DNA of 64,000 nucleotides from Deinococcus hopiensis KR-140 (GCF_900176165.1 NZ_FWWU01000001.1:62001-126000), one strand, 5' to 3'; shown: positions 7,881 to 16,975, numbered from the stretch's first letter. Made by a program: numbers and translations. The notes: a model not told the origin generated them from the letters alone.

Positions 7881-9410
7881 ATGACCATACCCCCATCTCT
7901 TGCGTATTTTCTCAACATCGACCGCACAGGGGATTACGACAGTCAGAGTGGGAACTACAGATCGTCGCGTCTCGACCTGGATGAACGGCTGGCCGCGCTG
8001 GAGAAGGAGATTCGCGCTGCCAAGTCAGAGGCACCGCTTCACCTCGTTCTCTTCGCACACGGTGGCCTCAATACTGAGCGCATTGGGGCCGAGACTAACC
8101 TTGGGGTACAACAGAAGATTGTGGGCAAGCTGGGCAGCTCGGCGCACCTGTTCGCCTTGTTGTGGGAGAACGGCTTGTGCGAGACATTGCAGCACGTGGC
8201 CGGACAGACGGCTCTGACTGAACTGGTGGAACAGGCGAAGCGGTCCTACAACGCTCCACCCAAAGTGATCTTTGAAAACCTCAGCAGTCTCAAACGGCTT
8301 GACCCCCCTGGACTCAAGCCGCAGGGCTATGAACTGTACGCCTCCTCATCCAGACGACAACTGGTCCGGCTCATGCGCTCGTCCGGGCAAAGTGACACCT
8401 TGGAAACCTTGCCTGTATTCAGGTCGCTGACAGCCAGGAGCGATACCCCTTATCAAACGGTGGCGCGTTCCCTTATGGAGCAAGCGACTTCCGATGAAGT
8501 GGCCCGCCGTATCGTGCGGCGATTTGAAGCAGACGTGGCTTCCGCGCGGTTTGCTCCGCAGCGGCAGCTCAACACTTTTTCCTTCCTGAATTCGGGAGGC
8601 TCTTTTGACGGTCACGCACCTGACGAGGCTGCCTTCGCACGGTGGCTCAAGGGTTTGGTTGCTCGCGTGGTGAGTTCGGCGCGGCACGTCGTGGGTGCGG
8701 TGAACGGGTGGAGTCTGGAGGTGCGGCGGTACGTTATGGAAGAACTGGCACGCGCGCTTGGCCTGGTGGATATCGCGCGCAGTGGATGGCAAGCGATGAA
8801 AGACATGGCCAAGTGGACCTTTGGGGATGGCGTGAGTAAGGACGTCGCTCAGGGCCGTGAGATGCCTGGACGCCTTCTTGTTCAGCGGTTGATGGACTGG
8901 CGGCAGGCGTATCCGGAGCAGTTTCAGATGTCCTTGATTGGCCACAGCGCGGGCACGATTCTACATAGTCGTCTTCTCGAAGCGGCGAACGTCGTGTGGC
9001 AGGACAAGCCGTCCGGCCCTCCGCTGTTTAAAAACCTCGTGTTCCTCGCGGCCGCCATTTCCTACGCTGACTTCGAGAACCGTGTGCTGGCCCATCAACA
9101 TTTGTTCGAACGTTTCCTTGCGTTGGGCCTCAAGGACGGGCACGAACAGGACAGTGGTGACGCACTGAACGGGTTGTACCCGGCATCCCTGCTTTACATC
9201 GTGAGTGACGTATTGGAAGCAGTCCCTGGAGAGCAGCTGGTGGGGATGCAGAAGTTCCTTAATGCCCCTGGGTACTCGCGCGCCAAAGCGTTCCTTAAGT
9301 CCTCCGACCGCATCTTGTGGACTCCCAAAAACGGAGTATCGGAACAGCGTAGCCATAGCGGCTTCGCGACAGAATCAGTAACAGCGGCGTACTTGGCGCA
9401 ATGGCTTTGA
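7881..9410 (+). CDS. alpha/beta-hydrolase-like protein, 509 aa
   Basis: I chose ATG 7881 because AAGGAGA sits 4 nt upstream; the frame is open 57 bp further upstream but without a ribosome site. The early segment HLVLFAHGGLNTE and the later SLIGHSAGTILHSR near residue 353 fit a lipase/esterase fold with a GxSxG nucleophile elbow. No signal peptide is visible, so the protein is probably cytoplasmic. The reaction and substrate are unknown. It follows the partition genes after a repeat and a gap of 165 bp, and is followed by an IS982-family element; nothing links it to either. Confidence 0.65.
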   Translation: MTIPPSLAYFLNIDRTGDYDSQSGNYRSSRLDLDERLAALEKEIRAAKSEAPLHLVLFAHGGLNTERIGAETNLGVQQKIVGKLGSSAHLFALLWENGLCETLQHVAGQTALTELVEQAKRSYNAPPKVIFENLSSLKRLDPPGLKPQGYELYASSSRRQLVRLMRSSGQSDTLETLPVFRSLTARSDTPYQTVARSLMEQATSDEVARRIVRRFEADVASARFAPQRQLNTFSFLNSGGSFDGHAPDEAAFARWLKGLVARVVSSARHVVGAVNGWSLEVRRYVMEELARALGLVDIARSGWQAMKDMAKWTFGDGVSKDVAQGREMPGRLLVQRLMDWRQAYPEQFQMSLIGHSAGTILHSRLLEAANVVWQDKPSGPPLFKNLVFLAAAISYADFENRVLAHQHLFERFLALGLKDGHEQDSGDALNGLYPASLLYIVSDVLEAVPGEQLVGMQKFLNAPGYSRAKAFLKSSDRILWTPKNGVSEQRSHSGFATESVTAAYLAQWL

Positions 9411-9438
9411 AGGAACGCTGGGACTTATTTAGCAGGGA

Positions 9439-10285
<847 letters not shown>

Positions 10286-10495
10286 AGAAACTGAACTTGT
10301 CGATGTTGCTCTTGTCAAACACGGTCAAGGGTCCGAGGATGACCACACCGTCCTTACCAATGGTCCGCTGCCCGAGCTTACCGGCGTTGAATTTCTCCCC
10401 TTCTTTTCCAGTGATCTGGCCACTGACTAGGGCCGCTGCCGCGTAGGAGGCCAGGTACCAGAGTTCTTCCGGATTCCACAAGGCGAAACTGGAGT
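10286..10495 (-). pseudogene. 3' fragment of a rhamnose-type ABC sugar-binding protein gene
   Basis: The minus-strand frame reads FALWNPEELWYLASYAAAAL, then GKEGEKFNAGKLGQRTIGKD, and ends FDKSNIDKFSF followed by a stop. This matches my memory of the C-terminus of RhaS-type periplasmic sugar-binding proteins. Everything 5' of it is missing: the IS3 element begins at 10496. The stop TAA uses the last two bases of the neighbouring IS982 element, so both sides are IS boundaries. It cannot make a working transporter component. Confidence 0.75.
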
Positions 10496-10524
10496 GAACC
10501 CAATCGAGCGGACCGCAGGGCAAG

Positions 10525-11367
10525 TCACATCTGGGCGGTAGTGTAGCGGGCGGCGAACTCGGCGGGTGGAACGTACCCCAGGCTGGAGTGCAGTCGGCGA
10601 CGGTTGTACAGGTCCGCAATAAAGAACTCGATGTGTCGTCGAGCGTCGTCCAGATCGACGTATTCTTGCAGATCGACCTCCTCAGTCTTCAGGGTCTTGT
10701 AGAAGCTCTCCATTTTGGCGTTGTCATAGGGATTGCCTGTCCTGGACATACTTGGCGTGATTCCTGCGGACCGCAAGCGGTCCACGTACACCCGACTGGC
10801 GTATTGCACGCCCTGGTCCGAATGGTGCAGCAGACCGGGGGCAGGACAACGCGCTGCAAGCGCGTTGTTGAGCGCTGCCAGCGGTAAATCTGCGTCCAGA
10901 AACTTTGACATGGACCAGCCCACCACCTCACGGGTAAAACCGTCCAGCACGCAGGCCAGGTACACAAAGCCTTGGCGGACTCGCACGTAGGTCAGATCGG
11001 CTTGCCAGACCTGATCTGGCCGTACTGGGACGACTTCGCGTAGCAGATTTGGGAAGCGCTTCTCGTTGTGGTTGGAATCGGTTGTCGCCCGATAGCGGCG
11101 CTTCGGGCGGCAGAGCAACCGGCGTTCCCGCATGACTCTCAACACGCGCTTGTGGTTCACTGGGCGGCCTCGTCGGGCCAACTCGCGGGTGACACGCCGA
11201 TATCCGTATCCGTCGAACTCCACCACTACGGCCTCAATGTCCTGGGACAACGCCTGATCGGCGTCCATCTCCTCCCGGCCCTGCTGTTCGTAGAACCACG
11301 AGCGATTAACCCCGTGCAGCTCACACAGACGACGCACCGACACCTCTTTTGGGCGCGCTCCGCGCAT
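10525..11367 (-). CDS. IS3-family transposase OrfB
   Basis: A 280-aa rve-type integrase domain protein. The catalytic DDE residues sit in VWQADLTYVRV, LLHHSDQGVQYAS and YDNAKMESFYKTLKTE, and the end SLGYVPPAEFA is typical of IS3 OrfB. It is in the same frame as orfA, separated only by TGA and two codons, rather than in the -1 frame normal for IS3. Reinitiation at ATG 11367 (GAGG just upstream) or stop readthrough is therefore more likely here than frameshifting. Confidence 0.93.
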   Translation of the reverse strand: MRGARPKEVSVRRLCELHGVNRSWFYEQQGREEMDADQALSQDIEAVVVEFDGYGYRRVTRELARRGRPVNHKRVLRVMRERRLLCRPKRRYRATTDSNHNEKRFPNLLREVVPVRPDQVWQADLTYVRVRQGFVYLACVLDGFTREVVGWSMSKFLDADLPLAALNNALAARCPAPGLLHHSDQGVQYASRVYVDRLRSAGITPSMSRTGNPYDNAKMESFYKTLKTEEVDLQEYVDLDDARRHIEFFIADLYNRRRLHSSLGYVPPAEFAARYTTAQM

Positions 11368-11373
11368 CCTCGA

Positions 11374-11673
11374 TCATTTGGTGCCTTGTTTCGAGCGGTA
11401 CGTCGCCAACGACTTTTTTAGGATTGTGTTCTCCAACGACAACTGCCCGCAAAACCGTTCCAACTCGGCGATTCGCTGTTCCAACGACTGGTCGGGCTTG
11501 GCCTGGTCGGTGAAGGCCATTTCCCCACGCACCTCGACCTCCTTCCGCCAGCGGTGGATCAGACTGGGCGAGAGAGCGTGTTCTCGGCAGAGCTGAGCGG
11601 TCGTCTTTTGACCCCCGTCAACTTGATTCACGATGTCGAGCTTGAACTCACGGCTGTGGGTACGTCCGGGCAT
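11374..11673 (-). CDS. IS3-family transposase OrfA
   Basis: A 99-aa HTH protein, MPGRTHSREFKLDIVNQVDG onward, with a DNA-binding HTH (TTAQLCREHALSPSLIHRWR) and a C-terminal leucine-zipper-like helix (LEQRIAELERFCGQLSLENT). This is the usual IS3 OrfA layout. An A6G stretch lies near the 3' end (about 11416-11422), but the -1 frame from it does not join orfB. The ATG is preceded by GAAGGAG. Confidence 0.9.
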   Translation of the reverse strand: MPGRTHSREFKLDIVNQVDGGQKTTAQLCREHALSPSLIHRWRKEVEVRGEMAFTDQAKPDQSLEQRIAELERFCGQLSLENTILKKSLATYRSKQGTK

Positions 11674-11749
11674 ACGGGCTCCTTCGGTGCCGTCAGCCTA
11701 CGGGCTGACGGGGACGAAGTGCTTGGCCTCTTGGTCCGCTCCTAAGGGT

Positions 11750-12487
11750 TCAGTCCACCCGATACTTCCGGTCCTCACTCGGATCCACAGGGCGGTCATC
11801 CATTCCCCGCGCAATCTGGTACATATGCGCCCCATGCGATCCAAACTCACGGGTGAATCGCTCCAAGGAGACTTGCCGTAGATCCGCTCCTGTTTGGACG
11901 CCCATCTCCTGCAGTTTGGTCGCAGTTACCGGGCCAATCCCGTAGAACTCCCCTACCGGCAAGCACAGGATCAACGCGTCCGCTTCCTCAGGCAGGATGA
12001 CCGTCAGACCATCCGGCTTGTTCATCCCGCTGCCGAGTTTGGCGAGCATCTTGTTGAAACTCACGCCAGCGGAGACGGTCAGCCCTCCCGTGCGTTCCTG
12101 CACCAGCCGCTTGATCTCCCGAGCGATCAACGTCGCACTTTTTGGTCCCTGTTTCGGGTCCGTGAGGTCGAGGTACGCCTCGTCCAAGCTCAGTGGCTCA
12201 ACCAAGTCCGTGAATTCCAGGAAGACGCTCTGGATGATCCGGCTTGCTTCCCGGTACGCGTCCATGCGGGGCTCGACCACGATTAGTTGGGGACAACGGG
12301 CCAGAGCTGTCCGCAAGGACAGAGCACTCTTCACGCCGTACTGCCTTGCTTCGTATGTCGCCGTCGTCACCACGCTGCGGGGACCCTTGTACGTGACAGC
12401 CACCGGCTTCCCACGGAGGCTCGGGTTGTCCCGGAGTTCCACACTCGCGAAGAAGGCGTCCGCATCCACGTGCACAATCTTCCGCAT
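11750..12487 (-). pseudogene. dinB: DNA polymerase IV (Y family) truncated by IS3
   Basis: Starts MRKIVHVDADAFFASVELRD with the metal-binding Asp residues of DinB, then the SLDEAYLDLTD catalytic block. The palm, fingers and thumb are present, up to YQIARGMDDRPVDPSEDRKYRVD. The little-finger domain, about 100 residues, is gone: the last native codon is at 11753-11755 and the TGA is the first three bases of the IS3 end. Y-family polymerases need the little finger for DNA grip and clamp contact, so the product is probably inactive, though it would retain the active site. Confidence 0.88.
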
Positions 12488-12554
12488 GAGTCAGCGCAGA
12501 GTAGCGAGGACGGGCGGACGGGATGGTTACGCAGTCGCGCCCTCAAGGGACGCC

Positions 12555-12850
12555 GTCCCGGTGCGCCCGATCGGGTGGCGCTTCCCGTCGCGGGCGATGA
12601 CTTGGCGGACAAGAAGGTTGTGATGCAACTGGTTGAGGATTCAGGGTTCGAGGCTGTTGACGCGGGAAGCCTGGCCGACTCCTGGGCGATGCAGCCGGGC
12701 TCTCCCGCGTACTGCACTGACCTGGACGCCACGACCCTGCGAGCAGCGCTCGCTCGAGCCGACAGGGCACGCATGGCCCACGACCAGATCGCTCAGATCC
12801 AAGCGGTGTATAATCTGTCTGAAGCGTTGCAAATCCTGCGTCCAGTCTAA
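12555..12850 (+). pseudogene. 3' fragment of an F420-dependent NADP reductase-like gene
   Basis: The frame reads RVALPVAGDDLADKKVVMQL, then DSGFEAVDAGSLADSWAMQP and YCTDLDATTLRAALARADRA, ending LRPV and a stop. The pattern of G-D-D, DAGSLxxSWxxQPGxPxYCTD is that of the C-terminal domain of NpdG-type NADP oxidoreductases. The Rossmann N-terminus is missing; the frame runs backwards over the dinB start without homology. It is another truncated chromosomal-type gene in this scrapyard. Confidence 0.65.
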
Positions 12851-12945
12851 AGGCAGCTGTGACCGTGTCACGAGCTGCGGCTGTGGTTTCCTCACTGGGA
12901 GATGGGCTGTCTGTCCGCATATACGTGATAAAGCTCGTCTCCTAT

Positions 12946-13604
12946 AGGTTCTGCGCCACGTCCATCGTTCGCTTGAGGCTGAGCTTCAGTGACCGGCTCG
13001 CAGCCTGCTGGAGCTTCGAGGTGATGAAGGGCGCGGGTGGCCGGGCGGTGTAAGGCGACGTTCCATGGCCTTGACCGTCAGCGGGCGGGCCTTGAGGTAA
13101 TCCACGATCTGCACGGCCTGCTCAAGGGTAATCAACAGGGAGGGGGAGTCGCCCTTGAGCTGCCCGGAAGCGTCGAAGTCCTTGGGCCCGGCGAGGGGTT
13201 GCCCCTTGATGCTCATGACCAAGGCTTGAAAGGGTTCGCCGTCAAGCGGCTGCACCAGGGCGGTGATGAGGTGGTCGTCGGCGGGCCAGAGCCACCAGTC
13301 ACGGCAGACTGCACGCGGCCCGCGCTGAGGTGGGGGCAATGCTGTTCCAGAGGACCGCACTGACGCCGTAGCCGCACAGCCGGTTCAGGGCACGGCGGGC
13401 CTCCTGCGCGCCGACCAGGGCATAGTCGAAGGCCCGCGTCTGCTGGAACGCCTTGAGAATCGCGTCTTTGGTGATCTGCTGGAAGGTGATGCGTTCCGGC
13501 TTGCCCTTTAGAGAGAGGGCGTGGGCGATGTGCCAGGCGATGGCTTCTCCCCTCAACTTGGCCCACCGTGTTGTAAACCGCTGAAGGTCAACGCCTGGGC
13601 TCAA
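12946..13604 (-). pseudogene. topA: decayed type IA topoisomerase gene
   Basis: Pieces of TopA are in order but spread over three frames. GEAIAWHIAHALSLKGKPER and GYGVSAVLWNSIAPT are in one frame, LSAGRVQSAV in a second, DDHLITALVQPLDGEPFQAL and the following segment to MERRLTPP in a third, and PPAPFITSKLQQAASRSLKL in another shift. At least three frameshifts are needed, and both the start and the C-terminal half are missing. It overlaps none of the intact genes and cannot be functional. Confidence 0.85.
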
Positions 13605-13624
13605 GCGTTGTCCATGGGGTGGGC

Positions 13625-13939
13625 GACCTCGCCGCGTGGGCGAGGTCGGCTTCGGAGCGCGTGCGCTCCTGCGCGGGAGGGGGCCGCGGCCCCCTTGACG
13701 CGCATGCGCGTCTGCACCCCCGTGGGAAGGTGGGTGAAGCGCAGCAGGGGAGAGGAGGGAGGCCAGGCCCGTGGCCCTCAGGGGGCCAGCAGCAGAAGGT
13801 CGCTCGCCGCGAGGGCAGAAGCCGAAATGTCAGAGGGAAAGGCGCCTCAACATTTCGGCTTCGCCGTCCACGATCCGGGGAGCCATTGCTGTCCAGGGCA
13901 AGCCCTGCGGGTGCACGAGGGCACTGCACCCTGGACAGC
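13625..13939. repeat. array of six strong stem-loops in non-coding GC-rich DNA
   Basis: In order: 9-bp stem 13625-13633/13639-13647; 7-bp stem 13654-13660/13663-13669; perfect palindrome AGGGGGCCGCGGCCCCCT at 13678-13695; perfect palindrome GACGCGCATGCGCGTC at 13697-13712; 13-bp stem 13818-13830/13850-13862 around AAGCCGAAATG; 11-bp stem 13888-13898/13929-13939 with an inner GTGC/GCAC stem. No believable gene lies between 13605 and 14020. Possible roles are a structured RNA, a single-strand origin or a transfer-related site; none is proven. Confidence 0.7.
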
Positions 13940-14020
13940 GCAGGGGCAGAGGCGGGGGGAAAAGAAGGCCCTGGTCATACGCGACTAACGACCCGGGGGG
14001 AGGCAGGGCAGGGGAGAGGC

Positions 14021-14230
14021 TCAGCCTTCTCCTTGTGCAGCGTCGAGCAACGCGTAGGCACGCTCAATAAAGTGTCCGCGCTCCTCAGCGGTCATGGTGC
14101 CAAAGCGGTCGAGAAGCGTTTCAGATGCCCGAACACGGTAGACGCGTGTGGCTTCTCCCGAGTTAAGGGGGGTTACACCAAAATTCTCAGGTTTCGCCCG
14201 CAACCCTCGATAACGATCCTTCTTGGTCAT
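14021..14230 (-). CDS. small basic protein, possible autorepressor, 69 aa
   Basis: Starts MTKKDRYRGLRAKPENFGVT and ends LERAYALLDAA-type helices (FIERAYALLDAAQGEG). It is short and basic at the N-terminus. I see no named DNA-binding domain, but it is divergent from the 14373 gene, and a double operator sits in the shared 140-bp intergenic region, which is the usual place for a small repressor gene. No clear ribosome site precedes ATG 14230. The frame is open further upstream but without coding character. Role as a repressor is inference. Confidence 0.55.
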   Translation of the reverse strand: MTKKDRYRGLRAKPENFGVTPLNSGEATRVYRVRASETLLDRFGTMTAEERGHFIERAYALLDAAQGEG

Positions 14231-14247
14231 GTCTTGAACGTACCATA

Positions 14248-14302
14248 ACATGGTGTAACGCCGTGATAATGCTTGACAACACGGTGTAACACCGTGTAAT
14301 AT
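14248..14302 (+). promoter_or_regulatory. promoter with two operators
   Basis: TTGACA at 14273-14278 and TAATAT at 14297-14302 are 18 bp apart. The spacer is filled by the perfect dyad ACACGGTGTAACACCGTGT (14279-14297). A second, diverged copy ACATGGTGTAACGCCGTGA lies at 14248-14266, 31 bp centre to centre, about three helical turns. A repressor dimer on the first site would block RNA polymerase and could bind cooperatively to the second. It drives the 14373 gene. Confidence 0.8.
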
Positions 14303-14372
14303 AAAGGCACTTCGGAGGCGGCTCTTGGCGGAACGCCCCCGAAGAAATCCCACCCCGTTCCAGGAGAAGGAT

Positions 14373-14675
14373 ATGAGCGAGTTTAGCACCCACATTTCTG
14401 GCAACCCCCGTCCCGGCGTCGTTTTCGAGCACAGTGCAGAAGGCGCGTGCATCATTCTCAACCCGGACCTGACGTTTACCAGCGTCAAGGACGGCCAGGT
14501 CCGCACCTTCCTCCCCAGCCTCGATCAGCTCGAGATGTGGCAGCTCGACGCTTACGAGGCGGTGCAGGGCATCAACCCCGACGTGCGGGTCGGTGAGGTC
14601 GGGCGGCGCATGGCGCAGAACCTGGAGCTTCACCTAATGGACCTCCGCCAGTCGCGCGCCGATATGGCCTGCTGA
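14373..14675 (+). CDS. hypothetical protein, 100 aa
   Basis: ATG 14373 is chosen for the strong AGGAGAAGG just upstream; the reading frame extends 48 bp earlier without a ribosome site. It begins MSEFSTHISGNPRPGVVFEH and ends HLMDLRQSRADMAC. No membrane segment or known motif is seen. It is the first gene under the operator-controlled promoter at 14273-14302 and precedes the ArdC-like gene by 94 bp, so the two probably share a transcript and the operator would control both. Function not known. Confidence 0.7.
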   Translation: MSEFSTHISGNPRPGVVFEHSAEGACIILNPDLTFTSVKDGQVRTFLPSLDQLEMWQLDAYEAVQGINPDVRVGEVGRRMAQNLELHLMDLRQSRADMAC

Positions 14676-14769
14676 GTTCGATCCGGCAGGGGCGGCCAAC
14701 CTCGCCGCCCCTCACCCACCACGCACCGACGCACACGGGCCAGCTTCCACGCTTGCTCGAGGGGGACCC

Positions 14770-15615
14770 ATGACCACCGACACCGCACCCGCTGCCCCAA
14801 TTCCCGCCGCTGAACTCCTGCGGCAAGTCGAGCACCACGTGGAACACCTCGCCCAGGGAGGCAGCATCGAACTGCTGGCGTACCTGGCCTTTGCCGCCCG
14901 CTTCCACACCTACAGCGTCAACAACCAGGTGCTGATTCTCCTGTCCGCCCCAGAAGCGCGCTTTGTCGCGGGCATCAAGACCTGGAACCAGCAGGGACGC
15001 CGCGTCAGAAAAGGCGCGAAGGGCATCAAGATTCTCGCCCCCATGACGCGCCGGGTCGAGGAGAACGGGGAAGAGAAGCGCGCTTTGGTGGGTTTTCGTA
15101 CCGTGACCGTTTTCCCTGACACGGCGACCGAAGGCGACCCGTTGCCGGAGACGTCATTTATGACCGCGCAGGAGGGCGGAGACCTGGCCCTGTTCGATCA
15201 TCTCGTGTCGCACTGCCCGTACCCCGTGAAATGGGAACCGCTGAGCAGAGCGCACGGGATGACGGACGGGGGTGTGATCACCCTCGATCCGGACCGCTGC
15301 GCGACGCCCGCCCAGCGCATCCGGGTGCTGTTCCACGAGTGGGCGCACGCCGCGCTGCACTTCCAGGGGGCACAGCTGCGCGCGGAAGACCTGCCCGACC
15401 GCCAGACCCGGGAACTGGAAGCGGATGCGGCGGCCTATGTGCTGGCGAGCTTGCACGGGGTCGAGGCGACCGCCGCGGTCAGCGACTACCTCACCACCTG
15501 GGGTGGAAACGCGGAGAAGCTCCGCGCCAGCCTGGGCCGCATTCACCAGGCTGTGTCCAGCATCCTGGGGCGCTTCCAGAACAGCAGCCGCATGACGCCG
15601 CAGGCCGCCGACTGA
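14770..15615 (+). CDS. ArdC-like antirestriction protein
   Basis: A 281-aa protein with the ArdC two-domain layout. The N-terminal part (about 15-110) has the ssDNA-binding pattern, including YSVNNQVLILLSAPEARFVA, IKTWNQQGRRVRKGAKGIKI and LAPM. The C-terminal part is a zincin-like metallopeptidase domain with FHEWAHAALH (HExxH) near residue 190 and ELEADAAAY supplying a third ligand. ArdC proteins protect incoming plasmid DNA from restriction during conjugation. The position after an operator-controlled promoter fits a gene expressed transiently on entry (inference). Confidence 0.85.
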   Translation: MTTDTAPAAPIPAAELLRQVEHHVEHLAQGGSIELLAYLAFAARFHTYSVNNQVLILLSAPEARFVAGIKTWNQQGRRVRKGAKGIKILAPMTRRVEENGEEKRALVGFRTVTVFPDTATEGDPLPETSFMTAQEGGDLALFDHLVSHCPYPVKWEPLSRAHGMTDGGVITLDPDRCATPAQRIRVLFHEWAHAALHFQGAQLRAEDLPDRQTRELEADAAAYVLASLHGVEATAAVSDYLTTWGGNAEKLRASLGRIHQAVSSILGRFQNSSRMTPQAAD

Positions 15616-15797
15616 TCCACGGCGGGGGGTGGCGCACTCACCCCCCAGCCCGCCCGGCGCGTCTGGTGTGCCAGGCGGGCAAGAAGTGGAAACGCCCCCG
15701 TTGAGCAGGGGAGAGGCCGGGCGCTGCGGTGCTCCCCGGTTCGGCTCCGCCTCACGTCCCCCCCCCGGCCCCCGCCCCGAGGCGGGGGAGCCAAAGC

Positions 15798-15858
15798 GGA
15801 GCGGCCCTGATGGCCGCCTGTGCTCGATCGTCCAGCGCCTGCGCTGACTGGTCGGGGA
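15798..15858 (+). repeat. dispersed direct repeat, copy 1
   Basis: About 60 bp that begins GCGGAGCGGCC and ends with GTCCAGCGCCTGCGCTGACT. It is repeated, with changes in the middle, at 17358-17420. It lies in a GC-rich stretch (15616-16120) with hairpins but no convincing gene. Function unknown. Confidence 0.6.
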
Positions 15859-16125
15859 AATCCAGCACAACGGTTCCATGCGGAGATCCAATCCAGAGCG
15901 GGAGGACCGGACAGGGCTTTTGAGCACGGCGAGCGGGGGTCGAGCCTCTGCTGCTGAAGAAGCACGTCAGGCCAGCGCCGCTCCTGGTGTCTGGCGTGGA
16001 GATCACGGACGTGGACCGGCAAGCTGAGCATAGCTTCAGTGACTCCGGCCCTCTGCCAGTCTTCGCATCTGCGTTCCCCTTTCATCCCCCGTTCCGATCT
16101 GCTGGAGTGGGCGCAGGAGCAGCCC

Positions 16126-16330
16126 ATGGGCAAGAAACGCGACATCCCCAAGTACGAACAAACCCACCCGCCCCACCTCGCCACCGCGGACACACTCCAG
16201 GGTGAAGGCCTCAAACCCCACCGTGACCAGCTCCCTGCCGCCCTCTTCCTGCACAAGACGCGGGACCGTGAGCGCCTCTCCGCGCTGTACGAACGTGACC
16301 AGTGCGGTCCCCCTCGAGGACAAGAACGAA
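16126..16330 (+). pseudogene. possible partial or frameshifted gene
   Basis: ATG 16126 follows AGGAG by 6 nt and opens MGKKRDIPKYEQTHPPHLAT with good GC3 codon use through HKTRDRERLSALYERDQ. After about 16300 the coding character fades. The frame itself stays open to 16917, but only because it reads antisense through the minus-strand gene at 16432-16935, so I do not believe the long form. It may be a truncated gene. Family not recognised. Confidence 0.4.
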
Positions 16331-16388
16331 AGCTCTTCACCCCCAGTCGAGATCTGATACAAAGGCAGATCTGTTCTCAAGCACACCA

Positions 16389-16413
16389 AACCCCCGCACA
16401 TCAGGCGGGGGTT
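16389..16413. terminator. rho-independent terminator
   Basis: AACCCCCGC / GCGGGGGTT stem of 9 bp with a 7-nt loop, followed on the minus strand by TTGGTG. It lies 19 bp after the stop of the minus-strand gene 16432-16935, so it probably ends that transcript. Confidence 0.75.
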
Positions 16414-16431
16414 CGCGTGACAAACGGGCGC

Positions 16432-16935
16432 TTACTTCTTGGTGGTGCGCTTGGCCTTGGGCTTGGGCGCTGCGGCCTTGCTCTTGCGCGAGTTGCCGAG
16501 GTTCTGGCCCTTCGCGTAGCTGTTCTGCAGCTTGCGGCGGGTTTCTTCAGCGAGGGCCTTGAAATCAAGGACGCCCTCTTCGAGGTTCTCCAGCGTGAGC
16601 CTCGGCTTGCCACGGCTACGGGTAGGTGCTGCGGCCAGTTCCTTCTCCACGCCTTCAAACCACTTGTCGAACTTGGAGGAGGTTTCAAACACCATGTCCT
16701 TCATGTCCTTCTCGTAGGTCTCGTCACTGCCACGACGCTTGAACTTCTTCGGCAGTGTGAAGCGCTCGGGAAGATCGATGGCGTCAAACTCGCCTTCTCG
16801 CACCGCGTCGCGGAAACGCTTGACGAAGGCATCGCTCTGCTGGGGGGTGGACAATTTCTGAACCTGCTCGCTCAGTTTCGAATAAGGCACAACAGCAAAG
16901 TACATCATCCTGTATGAGGAAGTCACCCCCTTCAT
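16432..16935 (-). CDS. hypothetical charged protein with lysine-rich tail, 167 aa
   Basis: Start ATG 16935 has AGGAG 9 nt upstream. The N-terminal part contains YFAVVPYSKLSEQVQKLSTP, and the middle is helical and charged (DMVFETSSKFDKWFEGVEKE). The last 30 residues are rich in Lys, Ala and Pro (SRKSKAAAPKPKAKRTTKK), as in non-specific DNA- or RNA-binding tails. It is a single-gene unit with its own terminator at 16389-16413. No known family recognised; a nucleoid- or plasmid-associated role is a guess from the tail. Confidence 0.7.
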   Translation of the reverse strand: MKGVTSSYRMMYFAVVPYSKLSEQVQKLSTPQQSDAFVKRFRDAVREGEFDAIDLPERFTLPKKFKRRGSDETYEKDMKDMVFETSSKFDKWFEGVEKELAAAPTRSRGKPRLTLENLEEGVLDFKALAEETRRKLQNSYAKGQNLGNSRKSKAAAPKPKAKRTTKK

Positions 16936-16975
16936 ACTTCACGGCTCCTGCCCTTAAGCGCTGTCCTTCCTTCAT

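Larger units (their letters stand above)
10496..11752 (-). mobile_element. IS3-family insertion sequence
   Basis: Terminal inverted repeats TGAACCCAATCGAGCGGACC (10496-10515) and the complement of TGAACCCTTAGGAGCGGACC (11733-11752) match at 16 of 20 positions and start with TG. The element is 1257 bp with orfA and orfB on the minus strand. Flanking bases are GAG on the left and GTC on the right, so no 3-4 bp target duplication exists. It separates two unrelated truncated genes, which points to an IS-mediated deletion. Confidence 0.9.

Noticed and set aside
9426..9438. A target-site duplication for the IS982-family element
   Set aside because: The flanks do not match for any length of 3 to 9 bp.
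13619..14248. A 209-aa plus-strand frame across the hairpin array
   Set aside because: It reads through palindromes and over the antisense 69-aa gene, with Gly/Arg-rich composition lacking any domain.
16330..16917. The 3' part of the long plus-strand frame that starts at 16126
   Set aside because: It is antisense to a well-supported minus-strand gene (16432-16935) and crosses its terminator.
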